This document shows, piece after piece, positions 36,912 through 48,211 of a stretch of 64,000 bases of DNA. Each line of letters starts with the position of its first letter. Positions within the stretch are counted from its first letter, which is position 1. This DNA comes from Rhizophagus irregularis (taxonomy: Eukaryota; Glomeromycota; Glomeromycetes; Glomerales; Glomeraceae), in assembly GCF_026210795.1 (NCBI RefSeq), contig NC_089429.1:4650001-4714000 (forward strand), given 5' to 3'. Position numbers and translations under genes: made by a program. The notes below the pieces were generated by a model. It did no database searches, was not told the origin of the DNA, and saw nothing but the letters and a program-made list of their open reading frames with translations.

Positions 36912-38064
36912 TGTCACGGGATATTTTTTTTATTTTTATTTTATTTATTTTTATTTTTTTATTCTATTTTTATCTTTTAGTTATTTTTAGTTATTTTTAG
37001 TTATATTACCTGTAGTTGTTTTTAGTTGTTTATAGATTAGATAAAAAGCGGATGCTTAGCGATATAAAGTGGCTGAATATAAGTGGCTGTATAGACAAAT
37101 GTGCCCAGATCGCCACAATTGGCCGGGAAATGATATTGGCCGGGAGACAATTATGTCCGAAGGACAGATTCGTCCTAAAAATTTAATGTTATATAAAGGG
37201 CCGATGTTGGAGGATAAAAGTTCATGATAAGTTTAGAATTCGTCTAGTTTTATTGTTATAAGATAGATATCGGGATATTACAGAATCGTATTCTTTTATT
37301 AACGAATAAACCTGTCGATTTGCTTCCGAATTATTATTTATACACGATTTATCGCATTTTATCACATTATTTATTATTGTTTATTATTGATTTATTATCA
37401 TTTATTAACACTTGTTAACTTTCGTTATACATCGTTGATTTGCTATATACATTTATAATTAATCGATATTATAAACATATTATCCGATTTACCCTTAATC
37501 CATAATATCATTAACTATCGTTTATAATCGCCCATTATTGTTTACCGTATAGACTTTCACTTTATCATCAGTTATATACTTATATATCGTCATATTATTT
37601 TATCGTTCATCAACCGATCCTTATATTTATTTCTGTTACTACCTACCAAACGTCATAAATCGGTGGTAACAATATCGTATTCTTGCTTAATTGTTAATAT
37701 TAAACCGCCGATCTGTCTCCGTATTGTTCATATACATTTTATTATATTTTTTTATATACACTGTTTATTATTGTTTATTATCATTTTATTATCTTACCCT
37801 ATAATTATCATTTATTACCATTTGCTAATTATTTGTTATACATCGTTGATTAATCGTATACATTTTATAATTAATTATTTATTAATTGTTTTTATACACC
37901 ATCCGAAATACCCTCAATTTATCATATCACTTTTTATCGTACATAATCGTTTATTATCGTTTATTTTTATCTTATCGTTTGTCATACATCGTTATATTAC
38001 CCTGCCATTTATTAACCGATCCTTATATTTCTTTCTGTTACTAACGTAGAAACCGGTAGTAACA
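36912..38064. mobile_element. Solo LTR (about 760 bp plus an internal tandem duplication)
   Basis: Begins TGTCACGGGATA and ends GGTAGTAACA, with ATAT directly outside both ends (36908-36911 and 38065-38068). A second possible end, GGTGGTAACA followed by ATAT, is at 37662-37675. The sequence after it (37676-38064) repeats the preceding roughly 390 bp (about 37285-37671), so the right part of the LTR is tandemly duplicated. No internal coding region. It lies exactly where the homology of the BTB copy 1 block stops. Confidence 0.65.
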
Positions 38065-38351
38065 ATATCATATGAAAGCTGCGCCTTCATAATGATCCGA
38101 AAGTTGGCCTTATTCTTATAAATAAATTACATTATAAAATGTTGCAGTGAACTTTACGCGTAGCGAATAAAATTTACAATCGCTATATAAGAATTATTCC
38201 TTACTATTAAATAATATAAAAGTTTGTTCATAAATAAAATTTCTGTGCACATCATAGTAGTATAATAACATAATTATTCCACGAAATAAATAAAGAATAT
38301 ACTAACATAGCTCTACTTCTTTATAATATTATAACAATTCGCTGTCATAAA

Positions 38352-38503
38352 CTTTACAGAAACTTCAAGATCGTAGCGATGGCTTAATGCGCAGTAACTG
38401 CATATATGTAATTTCTTTACGATTACATCATGTGGTCACTATGTATTTATAACGCAGTTACTGCGCATTAAGCCATCGCTACGATCTTGAAGTTTCTGTA
38501 AAG
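38352..38503. mobile_element. 152-bp foldback MITE with 50-bp arms
   Basis: Left arm CTTTACAGAAACTTCAAG... (38352-38401) and right arm (38454-38503) are perfect inverted copies over 50 bp, around a 52-bp loop. The equivalent place in the copy 3 block (about 43180-43195) lacks it. Target duplication not clear. Confidence 0.8.
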
Positions 38504-38737
38504 AAGTTCTTGCAAACGAAAATAATTGAATAATCTGCAGCATTATATTGACTATAATTAATAATTCTTCTCAAAGATTTCAAAGTTGAATTGATACAAA
38601 ATCCAGGAGATTGAAAAATGAAGACGTCGGTTAATAATGGCGTATGATTTTGCCTGTATGAATATTTGATTAACATTCCATCATAAAATAGCCGGCCAAA
38701 TATTGCTATAATTGCAAAAAAAAAAAGATTTGAAGAA

Positions 38738-38808
38738 AGATATTTGTTAGAACAAGATTTGAGATGTCTGATAGTAAATATATAATGGTTGATATAAAAT
38801 TTTGTGAG
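38738..38808 (+). pseudogene. BTB-gene 5' fragment (plus strand)
   Basis: AGATATTTGTTAGAACAAGA and the following bases match the start of the BTB genes (RYLLEQDLR), then decay. Its orientation is opposite to copy 2 next to it. Confidence 0.4.
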
Positions 38809-39361
38809 TGAAAATTACTAACGATATCACAAATTTAAAAAAAGAGAAATATCTTTAGCTGCGCATTCACAATTATTTGTTAGAAATAAATTTCTTGCAT
38901 GATATAAACGATAATCTAGATCTTAATTTTCTTATACAATACGACAAAAAAGGTATATTTTGAGACGGTCTTCTTTTTCAAGAAAACACGATCGTAACGA
39001 AGTGTAAGTTCTTAGATTCTTGTAACCATTCATATTGAACTTTCGAAGCGAATTTTTTTTTATAATAATATGACAAATTCTGCATGATTTTAATAGTACA
39101 GATACATTTATTATATTTATTGAATATTCTGACTAAGCTTACTTTTTTACCGACTAATTACATTACTCAATAGAAAATGATATTCGATACAATCCTTTTA
39201 TATCACGTACTAATATTAATAATAGATTAAACAAATTTGATTTTACGAGGATATAAGAAATTAGCTTCAGTTAATAATTTAATTGGTATGCATAATATGA
39301 TACTATAATTCAATGATTTGATTTCAAAAAAAAAAATAGTCATAAAATTTGTACTAGCGTC

Positions 39362-40759
39362 CTAATTTTTTTGATGAAGTTGAATTCGAAAACGACCAGG
39401 ATAATTTAATGATCCTACTGGATAAAGTTTTGATGGTAGATTATTCCAAGCTGATACTTCTGGATATTTTGTACCATTGATTGTAAAAGCGCAAGTTCTT
39501 TTATTCATATCTAAATGGACTGTAATTATTGTGCCATCACCAAATGGAAGACAGTACTTTACTGCTTTACTAGAATTATAACAATCACCATTGGAACCCA
39601 TTACCCATCCAGTAGGTTGAAATCCTGCAAAGGTTTCATAACTTAAATTTTCTGACGCACATACTCCAACCCAAGCACAACCACTAACTTTCTCAATGAT
39701 GACATCCCATTCAAAAATGTCATTACTTTCTAATGCTATTTTGGCTCTAACATTTTGGTGATCACAACCATTTGGTGCATGCACAATTTTTCCGTTATTT
39801 TCAATAATAAGTTTTGATCCACATGCTTATTTATCCCAAACATAGTCGATTTCATTAATTTGTCGTTTTCCACGAGTATAACTTAAATTTAGATTATTTG
39901 GTAGCGCCGCATATCGATAAAAGTTAAAAATTATTTCATTTGAAACAATTTCTAGTGGCTCAATAAAATCGGCTAATATCTGAGATTTAATTCTTCTGAA
40001 ATCAATAAACTTGACCAAAGGTTCCAATTCTTTAGCAACTTTTTGACGATCAGTAATAAATTTATTTCCCACTTTGATTGAATTCTCTACTTGTTCTAAA
40101 GTTGGCAACAGTTCCTTGAGAGTTTTATATGCATCATTAGAAACTTGTTTTGCTGCTAGAATTGCACTATACCGGAAAACTTCATATTCCGGGGTTACGA
40201 AAAGCATTTCTTTTTCATGCGTAATAGATAAAAGACATTTAAGACCCGTAATAGACAATCGACCAAATTCAATATTATTTAATGACATAATTGCTACTGT
40301 TTCAACCAATAAATTAAGAAAAATATTATCTTTCGCTAATGGAATTTTTTCCGTAATTTTAGATAGTAATTCCGGTGAATAATTTTTAACTAAATTAGTA
40401 CTCTTAACCGTTTTTGTAATAAAATCCTGAAGGTCTGATAATTGAAAATAATCAGCAGCGTAAAAAGCTTCAACTGCATTATCTTTTGTTAAAGATTCTT
40501 CTTTAACTAATCCCGTATAAATATATTCTAAAACAATTTCCATTCCAGAGGACTTAATCTTTGGAAAAGAAATTTGATTATCGTAATTCTTTTTCATCCC
40601 ATTATAAAGCAGTCTATCAAATACTTCGGACCTTGCTGCTAAAATTGCTCTACAACCATGTAATTTCTTTTCATCTTCACATAAAATTTCTATGTCACTA
40701 TACTTTGGATTATTTATTAATAATCTTAAATCTTGTTCTAACAAATATCCTCTTGTAAT
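39362..40759 (-). pseudogene. BTB-BACK-SPRY, copy 2 (start codon lost, one nonsense codon)
   Basis: Minus-strand paralogue of 33060-34454, collinear over its whole length. The codon aligned with the start of copy 3 is ATT (40759-40757) instead of ATG. In the linker between BACK and SPRY the codon that is TCA in copy 3 is TAA here (39829-39827), in the sequence YVWDK-stop-ACGSK. Apart from this stop the frame is open: BTB-BACK part 39827-40744 and SPRY part 39362-39826. The SPRY part has kept PTGWVMGSNGDC and CAFTINGTKYPEVS. Recently inactivated, or possibly expressed as a BTB-BACK-only protein from a downstream start. Confidence 0.85.
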
Positions 40760-40831
40760 TTTTCAAGAAACTTTTTTTTTTTAGAAAAAGTAATACTTTT
40801 TTTCAACCCATTTATGAATATTTATATGTTC

Positions 40832-40850
40832 TGTACTATGTTGTACTAAA
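40832..40850 (-). promoter_or_regulatory. Conserved upstream motif, BTB copy 2
   Basis: Complement of TTTAGTACAACATAGTACA, the same motif as 32951-32969, about 75-90 bp upstream of the lost start codon. Confidence 0.45.
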
Positions 40851-41412
40851 CCAAAAAATGCATATCAAACGAATTTTTAGCTGCGCCTTCATAATAATTT
40901 TGCACGTGCTTTGGTCACGTGTTCTCCAAACTTTCTCGTATTTTTATTGAATCAATAAAATACGATTTCCCTAAATACAATTAAATATGTGAGAAACCCA
41001 CATTGGTGTAATTTACATACTAATTCTTTAATATTAAACGAGATTAAGAACTTTGGTTAATGACATTATTAATCGGTCTTTAACCAATACATTTTAATAC
41101 ATAATTTTAAATTTCAATGGATTAGCCGATAATTTTATTGAACCTTACTATTTCTATGTTAATTATTTATGCTTTGTAATTTTGGTTTAAAATAAACTTC
41201 ACCTCCTCAAATAGATCTTATTTTACAAAACCATTTTAGGAACCATACCTTTTATAGAGTAATAATTTTTTTTGTCTTAGAAGCAACAACTGTATTACGC
41301 AAATATAAATAAAATCCCAAAGAATCATCTTTTTCTTATTAAAGAGAAATTAATATATTAAATCCACCATTAACGTAAAAATAATACAAACCTTTAAACG
41401 CTAAATATACGC

Positions 41413-43005
41413 ACTTGAAAGGATTATATATTTTCACAATTGAATCTACAGAGAGTGCAGAGTATAGTCTACTTGTCAATACTATACAATTGTGCTGATT
41501 TTATGCAATACTATTATACTCTATAGTATAGTGACGAAATACTGTATAGTATTTTAATTATTTTGTGATTTGCGTAGAGTTTACTTCTTCATAATTAAAT
41601 TTAAATTTGAAAAATTCGAATAATCATGTGCATAATTCGATCAACAACTTATGAATAACTCTAAAAGGTCTCAAGCCAAAATTTTTTTTCCCACTTAAAA
41701 TTTTCTCTCTTTAACTGAACCAGTACTAATTTTATTTTTTTAACCGGTTTCTCTTTCAAAATGCAATCTGATGATTTTTGTGATTTATTCGAAGAAAGAT
41801 ATTTAAGTGATAATGGAGATAATGATGTCCCAATTAATCTTATTTGTTAATTATCATTAATTAATAAAAAATTCTATTTTTTTCATTTTATACTATTCCT
41901 TGGATACAAGCGCGCGTTGTTAAATATTTTACATTCCTTTATCAGTGAAGATATCTGGTACAAAACTCCAGATAAATACCAATGTGGCTGAATCATGCCA
42001 TGCAAATGAAAATCGAGACGGTAAATCATTATCGCTTGAAGCTGTAATTTTAGGGTAAAATACTAATTAATTTATTTATTTATATTTAATTAATATTTTA
42101 TCATTATTATTTAGAGCTATAAAGTATGATACATGTCAAACTCAGTATTAAAAAACCGGGAAAGATCTTGGGTTGTAGCAAGAAATACGTAGATCCAGTT
42201 AGTATTATTTTAAAAGCTGGTGAAAATTTTTATTTACTATATTTTTAACTTTATTTTATTTTTATAGTAAAACTAATAAGGTTGAGCCGTCTGCACTGAA
42301 AAAAATAATAAATCGAAGAAAGTCACACAAACTTCAACATCTTCAATTGTAAATGATGATCTTGAAAAAGAAAAACAAAAAGATTTCTTTGAGAGAGAAA
42401 TTAGAACTAGAAGAGAAAGAGCTGAAACTTGAGAAGGAAAGGTTGGAAATTCTTAAATTAAAGCGAGAATTAGGAGTTACGGAATAGGTTTTTAGACATG
42501 ATAAATATTTAAAATATTTAAAAAATAAATGCTGAGCGTTTATTTTTTTATTTCTTATTTAGTATTAGATTAGATATACTTTATTTCTTTTTATAGAAGA
42601 TCTTTTTACCTTTTACAAAAAGCTTTGATAATTGTTTTGAAATAGACACTTGAAATTATGTAATATAAATATTTCTAAATAATTGAAAGAAAGTAAATTT
42701 TAAAGAAATATTAAAAATTTTTATTATATTTATAAAATTTGTATCACAAAGAAAATTTGTCATATCGCAAAGAATTTTTCCATTTTCATTATTTTTTTGA
42801 GTCGAAAAAGCCAAAAGGGTATTTTCGGAAATAGTTATACTACTGTTATACTACAATGCAATATTTATCTGAGTATTCGAAAATTTGAGACGTATACTCA
42901 ACAAGTAATGCTGAGTTTTGCAGTTCACAGTTTTGCTAAATTATACTATACTGAACTCAGCTAGGCGAGTAGACTCAATTGTGAAAGGAATTACCGACTT
43001 GAAAG
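41413..43005. mobile_element. 1,575-bp DNA element with 9-bp target duplication (MULE-like)
   Basis: The nonamer ACTTGAAAG is at 41413-41421 and 42997-43005, bracketing 41422-42996. The copy 1 block has the single, empty nonamer (complement at 36689-36697). The ends are imperfect inverted repeats sharing TTTCACAATTGAxTCTAC about 10 bp inside each terminus. A 9-bp duplication points to the Mutator-like superfamily. It holds a small intron-containing gene (41761-42487) and no transposase, so it is non-autonomous and may be a gene-carrying element. Confidence 0.75.
41761..42487 (+). CDS. Coiled-coil protein gene inside the 9-bp-TSD element (possibly decayed)
   Basis: ATG at 41761 starts MQSDDFCDLFEERYLSDNG. 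Further pieces are KISGTKLQINTNVAESCHA (about 41945-42050) and a charged coiled-coil C-terminus with LELEEKELKLEKERLEILK ending RELGVTE before TAG at 42485-42487. The pieces need introns (AT-rich, T-rich acceptors are present), and I cannot make every junction work, so it may be broken. The short acidic N-terminus with a Lys/Glu coiled-coil end resembles DNA-binding accessory proteins of fungal transposons, but no domain is recognised. Its codon use is like the host. Confidence 0.4.
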
Positions 43006-44028
43006 TTGGCCTTATTCTTATAAATGCTAAATTGCATCATAAAATGTTGCAGTGAACTTTACGCGCAACGAATAAAATTTACACATCATAGTATAGTAAC
43101 ACAATTATTCCACAAAATAAATAAAGAATATGACATAGTTCTATTTTATAATATTAAAAATTTAAAACAATTTCAGTTACAGTCATACTAAAGTCATTGC
43201 AAACGAAAATAATTGAATTATTTGCAGCATTATTGATTATAATTAATAACTCTTTTTAAAGATTTTAAAGTTGAATTGGTATGTACAAAATCTAGGAGAT
43301 CGAAAAATGAACGTGAAGAATGATTTTTTTTGCCTATGTTTCCTTCATTCCATCATAAAATAGCCACAAAAAAAAATTTGGAGATAATTATTGAAATTTC
43401 TAACTGAATATACTGCTGTAGTGATATAAAATAAAGGATGAAATTTACCAATAACTTATTTAATATATATCATAAATTTAGATCCTTATGAAAAGAAGAA
43501 ATATCTTCGGCTACGCATAACGCATTCATTGGAAATAATTATTTAATAAACCAAACCACAAATTGCACGAATACTATTGAAATTCAGCGTCATAATATAA
43601 GACTTGTTCAACTGAGTGAGATTATCCTTCATTAATTTCTTGCATCATATAAACATAATTTAGATATTAATATTTTTGTATAATAAGACTAAAAAGGTAA
43701 ATCTTAAGACGGTCTTCTTTCGATCTTTAAAAGCAATTTTTCTTTATTGTAATAAAATGATTAATTACTATGAATAATTTTAATAGTATCGATACATTCA
43801 TTATATTTATTGATAAGCTTACTTTTTTACCAATTTTAAAAATTTTCAATAAAAAATTAAGTTTGAAACAATTCTCGTACTAGTATTAATAATAGATTAA
43901 ACAAATTTGATGTTACGAGGATATAAGAAATTAGCTTCAGTTAATAATTTAATTGGTATGCATACTATACTATAATTCAATGATTTAATTTCAAAAAAAA
44001 AAATAGTCATAAAATTTGTACTAGCGTC

Positions 44029-45426
44029 CTAATTTTTTTGATGAGGTTGAATTCGAAAACGACCAGGATAATTTAATGATACTACTGGATAAAGTTTTGA
44101 TGGTAGATTATTCCAAGCTGATACTTCTGGATATTTTGTACCATTGATTGTAAAAGTGCAAGTTCTTTTATTCATATCCAAATGGACTGTAATTATTGTG
44201 CCATCACCAAATGGAAGACAGTACTTTACTGCTTTACTAAAATTATTACAATAACCATTGGAACCCAATACCCATCCAGTAGGTTGAATTCCTGCAAAGG
44301 TTTCATAATTTAAATTTTCTGACGCACATACTCCAACCCAAGCACAACCACTAACTTTCTCAATAATGACATCCCATTCAAAAATATCATTACTTTCTAA
44401 TACTATTTTGGCTCTAACATTTTGGTGATCACAACCATTTGGTGCATGCACAATTTTTCCGTTATTTTCAATAATAAGTTTTGATCCACATGCTGATTTA
44501 TCCCAAACATAGTCGATTTCATTAATTTGTCATTTTCCACGAGTATAACTTAAATTTAGATTATTTGATAACGCTACATATCGATAGAAGTTAAAAATTA
44601 TTTCATTTGAAACAATTTCTAGCGGCTCAATAAAATCGGCTAATATCTGAGATTTAATTCTTCTGAAATCAATAAACTTGACCAAAGGTTCCAATTCTTT
44701 AGCAACTTTTTGACGATCGGTAATAAATTTATTTCCCACTTTAATTGAATTCTCTACTTGTTCTAAAGTTGGCAACAGTTTCTTGAGAGTTTTATATGCA
44801 TCATTAGAAACTTGTTTTGCTGCTAGAATTGCACTATACCGAAAAACTTCATATTCCGGGGTCACGAAATGCATTTCTTTTTCATGTGTAATAGATAAAA
44901 GACATTTAAGACCCGTAATAGACAATCGACCAAATTCAATATTATTTAATGACATAATTGCTACTGTTTCAACCAATAAATTAAGAAAAATATTATCTTC
45001 CGCTAATGGAGTTTTTTCTGTAATTTTAGATAGTAATTCCGGTGAATAATTTTTAACTAAATTAGTATTCTTAACCGTTTTTGTAATAAAATCCTGAAGG
45101 TCTGATAATTGAAAATAATCAGCAGCGTAAAAAGCTTCAATTGCATTATCTTTTGTCAAAGATTCTTCTTTAATCGATCCCGTATAAATATATTCTAATA
45201 TAATTTCCATCCCGGCAGAATTAATCTTTGGAAAAGAAATTTGATTATCATAACTTTCTTTCATCCCATTATAAAGTAGTCTATCAAATACTTCGGATCT
45301 TGCTGCTAAAATTGCTCTACAACCATGTAATTTCTTTTCATCTTCACATAAAATTTCTATGTCACTATACTTTGGATTATTTATTAATAATCTTAAATCT
45401 TGTTCTAACGAATACCCTCTTATCAT
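44029..45426 (-). pseudogene. BTB-BACK-SPRY, copy 3 (one nonsense codon)
   Basis: Minus-strand paralogue with a proper ATG at 45426 (MIRGYSLEQDL). The frame runs through BTB and BACK and meets TGA at 44532-44530, where copy 2 has CGA (RGKRQINEID), a C-to-T change. After it the frame is open again through the whole SPRY domain to 44029 (AWVGVCASE, PTGWVLGSNGYC, CTFTINGTKYPEVS). It would therefore give a 298-residue BTB-BACK protein, or a full one only by read-through. Copies 2 and 3 are clearly closer to each other than to copy 1. Confidence 0.85.
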
Positions 45427-45495
45427 TTTTTCAAGAAATTTTTAGAAAAAATAATACTTTTTTTTTCAGCCCCATTTATGAATATTTATATATTC

Positions 45496-45514
45496 TGTAC
45501 TATGTTGTACTAAA
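45496..45514 (-). promoter_or_regulatory. Conserved upstream motif, BTB copy 3
   Basis: Same 19-mer as 32951-32969 on the minus strand, about 70-90 bp before the ATG at 45426. Confidence 0.45.
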
Positions 45515-45597
45515 CCAAAAAAAAGCATTACGTGCATATCATATGAATTTCAGTTAGCTGCGCCTTCATAATGAACCGATTAGATTCGGCAGGTAGT

Positions 45598-45922
45598 AAG
45601 TAAGTAACGGAAATTGGCTAAGGCCGCACCAATTCAATTTTTCGTTTAACATAACCCCCTCCCCCCCTGTTTTTGGATTTTTTATGTAAAAAAAATACAT
45701 GTAATTTAGGCCGGAATTATACAAATCTTTAAGTCTTGGCCGTAATTATCATCCAAAATTTTTGCTCACTCTTTTGGTCAAAATTTTGGCCAATATTAAT
45801 GGTAATTCTGGTCATGTATTGTATTTTATGTATTATTTTTTGTCCTTCCCCCCCCCCCCTAGATTGGGGCCCCTATGTTATGTTAAACAAAGAATTGGCT
45901 TGGAGCAGCCTAAGTAAGTAAC
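45598..45922. mobile_element. Putative MITE with poly-C stretches, AAGTAAGTAAC repeats outside
   Basis: AAGTAAGTAAC occurs at 45598-45608 and 45912-45922. Just inside lie loosely inverted ends sharing CTxAGGCxGCxCCAA and TTTAACATAAC, followed by C/G runs (45654-45668 and 45847-45859). The exact ends are uncertain. The inside has no coding capacity. Confidence 0.45.
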
Positions 45923-46584
45923 GTAAAATTACTGTTTTAGGTCAATTTACGCCCTATGAAAAAAAATCATCCAATTTTTGTACAATATTTGTTCAAGTTC
46001 GTGTGGAAATTGTACAATTATTGCAGATTTTTGGATAAAAATAGCTATGAAGTTTTCCAAAGCATATTAAAAGTATGCAATTTTTGTACAACTTAAATTT
46101 AGGATATAGAAAATGTTCAATTTTTGTGTGATTTTTATACAACTTAAATTTAGGATACAGAAAGCATTCAATTTTTGTACAATAAAAATTGTGATTATTG
46201 TACAACTTGAAAATAGACTTAAATTTAGGATACAGAAAGCAATTTTTGGGTAATCCTACTATACTACTTTCCAATGGTTACATTTGACCACTTTTAGGGT
46301 CGAATAGACCACTTTTAACCATTACAAATAGATTTTCCTAAGTAAAGTGATTTATGCAGTAAGGTTACACAAAATTCAACTGCATATTTGCTTATAAACA
46401 GGCATCTTCCGGACCCATTGGTGAAATTTTTGTATCATCTTGTAACTAAAAAAAAAGTCAAAAACTTTTTATTAGGTTACACAATTAGTTCTGACCGGAA
46501 TTATAATTTGGCCAGAATTATGCGGTAAAAATCAACTCTTAAAATTATATATGTTGATCACGTGATCTGATCGTCAAAATAAAT
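45923..46584. repeat. Spacer with a degenerate tandem repeat (about 46080-46240)
   Basis: Three to four copies of a stretch containing TTTAGGATACAGAAAGCA and CAATTTTTGTACAA, about 60 bp apart. Read backwards they give a repeated peptide (CFLYPKFKLYKN), which I take as a by-product. No gene seen. Confidence 0.5.
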
Positions 46585-47130
46585 ATGACGACGCGAAATG
46601 TTTTTGTTTGTTTTTTTAACCTTTTAACTTTTCTTCAACTTTCTTTTAAAATATTAGGTAAGAAAAACTTGTGTTCTTTATCTTTTTATTTTCCTAACTT
46701 TTTACATTTTAATGTTACTAACTTGCTTTCTTCACTAACTTCATACTTTTTTTTTGGGTTTTGTTTTTTATCGCACCCGCGATATGTCGCAAGGGCATGC
46801 GCCTCCTAATTTTATTGGCGAAAAATTTTTTTGTGGCGCGTCAAATTTCAATTGTAACACGATCTTAAAAAATTTTTTTTTAAAAAATTCTTCGATCTGT
46901 TTTGGTTTCTTTGTCCCTACCCTTTAATAAAAACAAACCTTTACATTTCTTTTCTAATTACGTTTTCATTAAAAACATTGTTTATCATGTTTATATTCGA
47001 TGGTTGGTTTCTTTTTTCTTCTTTTTTGTCTTGTTTTGAAAACTACACTAAAGGTTTTTTTTCTTTTTTCAGGTCCTTTGCGTTGTGGATTTTGACGTTA
47101 ATATCATTTGAAAAGAGACTTTTCGTTCTT
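46585..47130. other. T-rich stretch left of the MULE repeats
   Basis: Pyrimidine-rich DNA, with a short GC-rich patch at 46770-46845. It may contain the true left end of the MULE, which I cannot define because its right end is displaced beyond the window. Confidence 0.35.
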
Positions 47131-48050
47131 TAAAGACTCAGTAGGTGAAGTTTAATACACCGTGTTTAATAACCTTAAAAACACTATTAACGATTTTTTT
47201 TTTTACTTTAGATTCTTTCACTTTAGATTCTTTTCACAACGGAAGTTTAATGTCAATTTCGTTACTCTTCCTTCTTCTCATTTGGAAAAAATATTGGTAA
47301 GTGTCGGTTATATAGACTATGAACTAATTTAAACGGCCTCTTCAAAGTTTTTGTATATGTATTAACCTCTTGTAAACAATATTAACCAATTTTTTTCTTT
47401 TTTTTAGGTTCTTTAATTTGATTTCCTTTCTAAAGAAGACCTCTTACTTTCCACTTTGGCGAAGTCTCAGTAGGTGTTATTCAGGTTGTTGGTGTACGGG
47501 AAGCTTTTAGAAACAACACTAACAAGTGTTTTTTCTTTTTTTTTAGGTTTTTTTTCGTTGTAAAAGCTAAGATTTACCGCCAATTGTGTTTTTTTTCATT
47601 TCGGTAGGTGTTATATAGGTTAATAGTGCATGTAATAACCTGTTATAAATGATATTAATGAGTTTTTTTCTTTTTTTAGGTTCTTTCACGTTGTTAAAGC
47701 CAAACTTTAAAGCTGATCTCATTTTTAAGGTACCTTTGTTACCTTTCACTTCGGTAGGTGTTATATGGGCTAATGGTGTATGTAATAACCTATTATAAAT
47801 GATAATATTAATGAGTTTTTTTTTCTTTTTTTAGGTTTTTTTCACGTTGTTAAAGCCAAACTTTAAAACTGATCCCATTTCTAAGGTACCTTTGTTACCT
47901 TTCACTTCGGTAGGTGTTATATGGGCTAATGGTGTATGTACTATATAGTAGTCTTTAAAATGAATTAATGGTTTTTTTTTCTTTTTTAGATTCATACGGA
48001 TGTAGTTCACCCGACAATGATGATACAGCAAGTGTAACAAGTACGACTAG
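47130..48050. repeat. MULE left subterminal repeat array (inverted partner of 51120-51590)
   Basis: Six degenerate units, 134-172 bp apart, anchored by CGGTAGGTGTTATAT (47601, 47751, 47907 and weaker at about 47137, 47297, 47467). Each unit continues with a T-rich tract ending TTTTTTTAGGT and a conserved AACTTTAAAG-type block. The two units nearest the transposase match, in reverse complement, the units at 51290-51590. Together they form the long inverted ends of the element. Confidence 0.8.
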
Positions 48051-48211
48051 TGAACATGAAAAATGCACATGGAAACTCTGATGTCTTCTATTTCGGAGAT
48101 AATAAATAGATTAGTGGTGTATGTATATCTTTGGGAAGTATTAGTGAAGATTTAATTAGGAGGCTTAATAAACTTTATTGTCAAATTTAAAGATACTTTA
48201 GCATTTGATAA

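Noticed and set aside
37663-38049. 128-codon Ile/Tyr-rich frame
   Set aside because: Lies wholly in the LTR; composition reflects TTATTATC-rich DNA.
44530-44532. Intron or recoding to bypass the stop in BTB copy 3
   Set aside because: The paralogues are collinear and intronless here; a C-to-T change of CGA explains it.
45993-46274. Repeated peptide CFLYPKFKLYKN on minus
   Set aside because: Arises from a degenerate tandem DNA repeat; no start context or domain.
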